From: Pasteurellaceae bacterium
Lineage (GTDB): Bacteria; Pseudomonadota; Gammaproteobacteria; Enterobacterales; Pasteurellaceae
DNA: 14,637 bases
Reading direction: 5' to 3'
Assembly (NCBI GenBank): GCA_900756875.1
Contig: CAAELW010000002.1
Span: 1 to 14,637 of the forward strand
Numbering within the stretch: position 1 is the first letter of the stretch; each line of letters starts with the position of its first letter. The position numbers and the translations under genes were made by a program. Below the pieces are notes generated by a model. The model saw nothing but the letters and a program-made list of their open reading frames with translations. It ran no database searches and had not been told where the DNA came from. Positions 13,988 through 14,637 of the stretch are shown piece after piece.

Positions 13988-14456
13988 ATTCGTAAAACTA
14001 CTCGCCATAAGTGCGGTCATTTTTGGCAGCGTTTCTTGTAAAGACGAGGTCGCGGCTATTGGTCAAAAAGCGCCAGACATCGCTGCCTATGACTTACAAG
14101 GGAAAGAAGTGAAACTTGATGATTGGAAAGGCACCCGCTTACTGACATTCTGGTCTGAAACCTGTGGACGATGTGTCGCAGAATTAAAAGAGTTCGAAAA
14201 ATTGGCCGAAGCTAATCCAGATAAAGTTCAGCTTATCGCTATTAATGTGGATGGAGATAAAGTCGATACCAAAGCCGTGGTCGCCAAACGTCAGCTTACA
14301 CTGCCGGTTATTAAAGACCAATTAAAAATTACTGCTGAACGCTATCAGCTTATCGGTACGCCAACAAGTTTTGTGATTACACCTGAAGGTAATATTCAGG
14401 CTAAATATGAAGGCGCGATTCCCGCAGAGGATTTAGATAAATTATTTAAAGGCTAG
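13977..14456 (+). CDS. TlpA/ResA-like thioredoxin, probably envelope-anchored
   Basis: Periplasm-facing thiol-disulfide protein of 159 residues. A hydrophobic N-terminus (5-20) ends in GSVSC, so Cys21 may be lipidated, though Ser at -3 is not a classic lipobox; a plain signal peptide or anchor is the alternative. The TlpA-like domain begins GQKAPDIAAYDLQGK and has the active site Cys63-Gly-Arg-Cys66 in FWSETCGRCVAEL, with the cis-proline Pro129 in GTPTSF. FTR1-P19 loci of Campylobacter and E. coli also end in thioredoxin-like genes, so this one is expected here; possible targets are the cysteines of the DUF2318 protein or the apo-cytochrome encoded next (inference). It overlaps the ATPase gene by 11 bases, with GAGG 6 bases before its ATG. 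An uptake sequence lies in the signal-peptide codons. Confidence 0.9.
   Translation: MKNKFVKLLAISAVIFGSVSCKDEVAAIGQKAPDIAAYDLQGKEVKLDDWKGTRLLTFWSETCGRCVAELKEFEKLAEANPDKVQLIAINVDGDKVDTKAVVAKRQLTLPVIKDQLKITAERYQLIGTPTSFVITPEGNIQAKYEGAIPAEDLDKLFKG
14009..14017 (+). repeat. DNA uptake sequence (USS) in the thioredoxin gene
   Basis: Exact AAGTGCGGT followed by CATTTTTGG, read as Ile-Ser-Ala-Val-Ile in the signal peptide. Confidence 0.9.
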
Positions 14457-14461
14457 CCAAA

Positions 14462-14637
14462 ATGAAAAAACGAATTTACTTACTCTCTACACTTTTACCC
14501 GTTTTAGGCTTTTTATTTGCGGCTCCTGCTCTTTCTGCCGAAGCTGATTTAGTGAAAGCTGAAAAGGTATATAAACGCTCTTGTGCAACTTGTCATGGAA
14601 AACAAGGCGAAAAACCAGCAATGGGTGAATCAAAAAT
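14462..14637 (+). CDS. c-type cytochrome, N-terminal part (cut off by window)
   Basis: ATG at 14462, five bases after the thioredoxin stop with AAAGG (14448-14452) upstream, opens a frame that reaches the window edge after 58 codons. A signal peptide (hydrophobic 6-24, cleavage after ALSA at Ala26) is followed by ADLVKAEKVYKRSCATCHGK: the haem-binding Cys41-x-x-Cys44-His45 in a small class I cytochrome c context. It should be a periplasmic haem protein. The tight spacing says it belongs to the fet operon, suggesting an electron-transfer step in the iron pathway. The axial methionine and total length lie outside the window. Confidence 0.85.
   Translation, partial: MKKRIYLLSTLLPVLGFLFAAPALSAEADLVKAEKVYKRSCATCHGKQGEKPAMGESK

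Noticed and set aside
1..14637. CRISPR arrays, tRNA or rRNA genes, insertion sequences, riboswitches
   Set aside because: I read through both strands and saw no regularly spaced repeats, tRNA-like cloverleaf, transposase motifs or known aptamer cores. The only dispersed repeat is the 9-base uptake sequence.

Overview
The window looks like chromosomal DNA of a Pasteurellaceae bacterium of the Haemophilus/Aggregatibacter/Pasteurella group. Thirteen exact copies of the H. influenzae-type DNA uptake core AAGTGCGGT (six on +, seven on -) occur in 14.6 kb, about one per 1.1 kb. The DNA is AT-rich, and map/glnD next to erpA-yacL-mrcB matches the order I remember from H. influenzae. H. parainfluenzae or a close relative is a reasonable guess, but the species cannot be fixed by eye.

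Region 1 (1-3420, minus strand) is housekeeping: map (methionine aminopeptidase) followed by glnD (PII uridylyltransferase/uridylyl-removing enzyme, last few residues cut off by the window edge). A strong intrinsic terminator lies between them, immediately before glnD.

Region 2 (3421-6740, plus strand) starts at a divergent promoter region. It holds erpA (A-type Fe-S carrier), yacL (UPF0231) and mrcB (PBP1B) as a tight cluster that ends at an intrinsic terminator.

Region 3 (6741-14637, plus strand) is the part of most interest: a long operon related to the FTR1-P19 iron uptake loci of Campylobacter (p19 system) and pathogenic E. coli (FetMP and the genes after it). In order it encodes an FTR1-type permease with a large periplasmic repeat domain (FetM), a P19 copper/iron-binding periplasmic protein (FetP), an eight-segment membrane protein with a cysteine-rich DUF2318 domain and a degenerate YHS-like tail, two paralogous FtsX/MacB-type permeases, their ATPase, a TlpA-like thioredoxin, and the start of a c-type cytochrome that runs off the window. 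From FetA on, the genes overlap or nearly touch, and several take their ribosome binding site from the end of the gene before. The promoter has a good -35/-10 pair, a CRP/FNR-like palindrome near -61 and a weak Fur-like match over the -10.

My reading of how the genes work together is inference. FetP binds iron and copper in the periplasm and hands iron to FetM for import, while the DUF2318 protein, thioredoxin and cytochrome supply or remove electrons and the ABC unit does mechanical or export work in the same envelope process. The core of the system is known in other bacteria; the cytochrome at its end, the cysteine-less YHS-like domain and the promoter architecture are the points that may be new.
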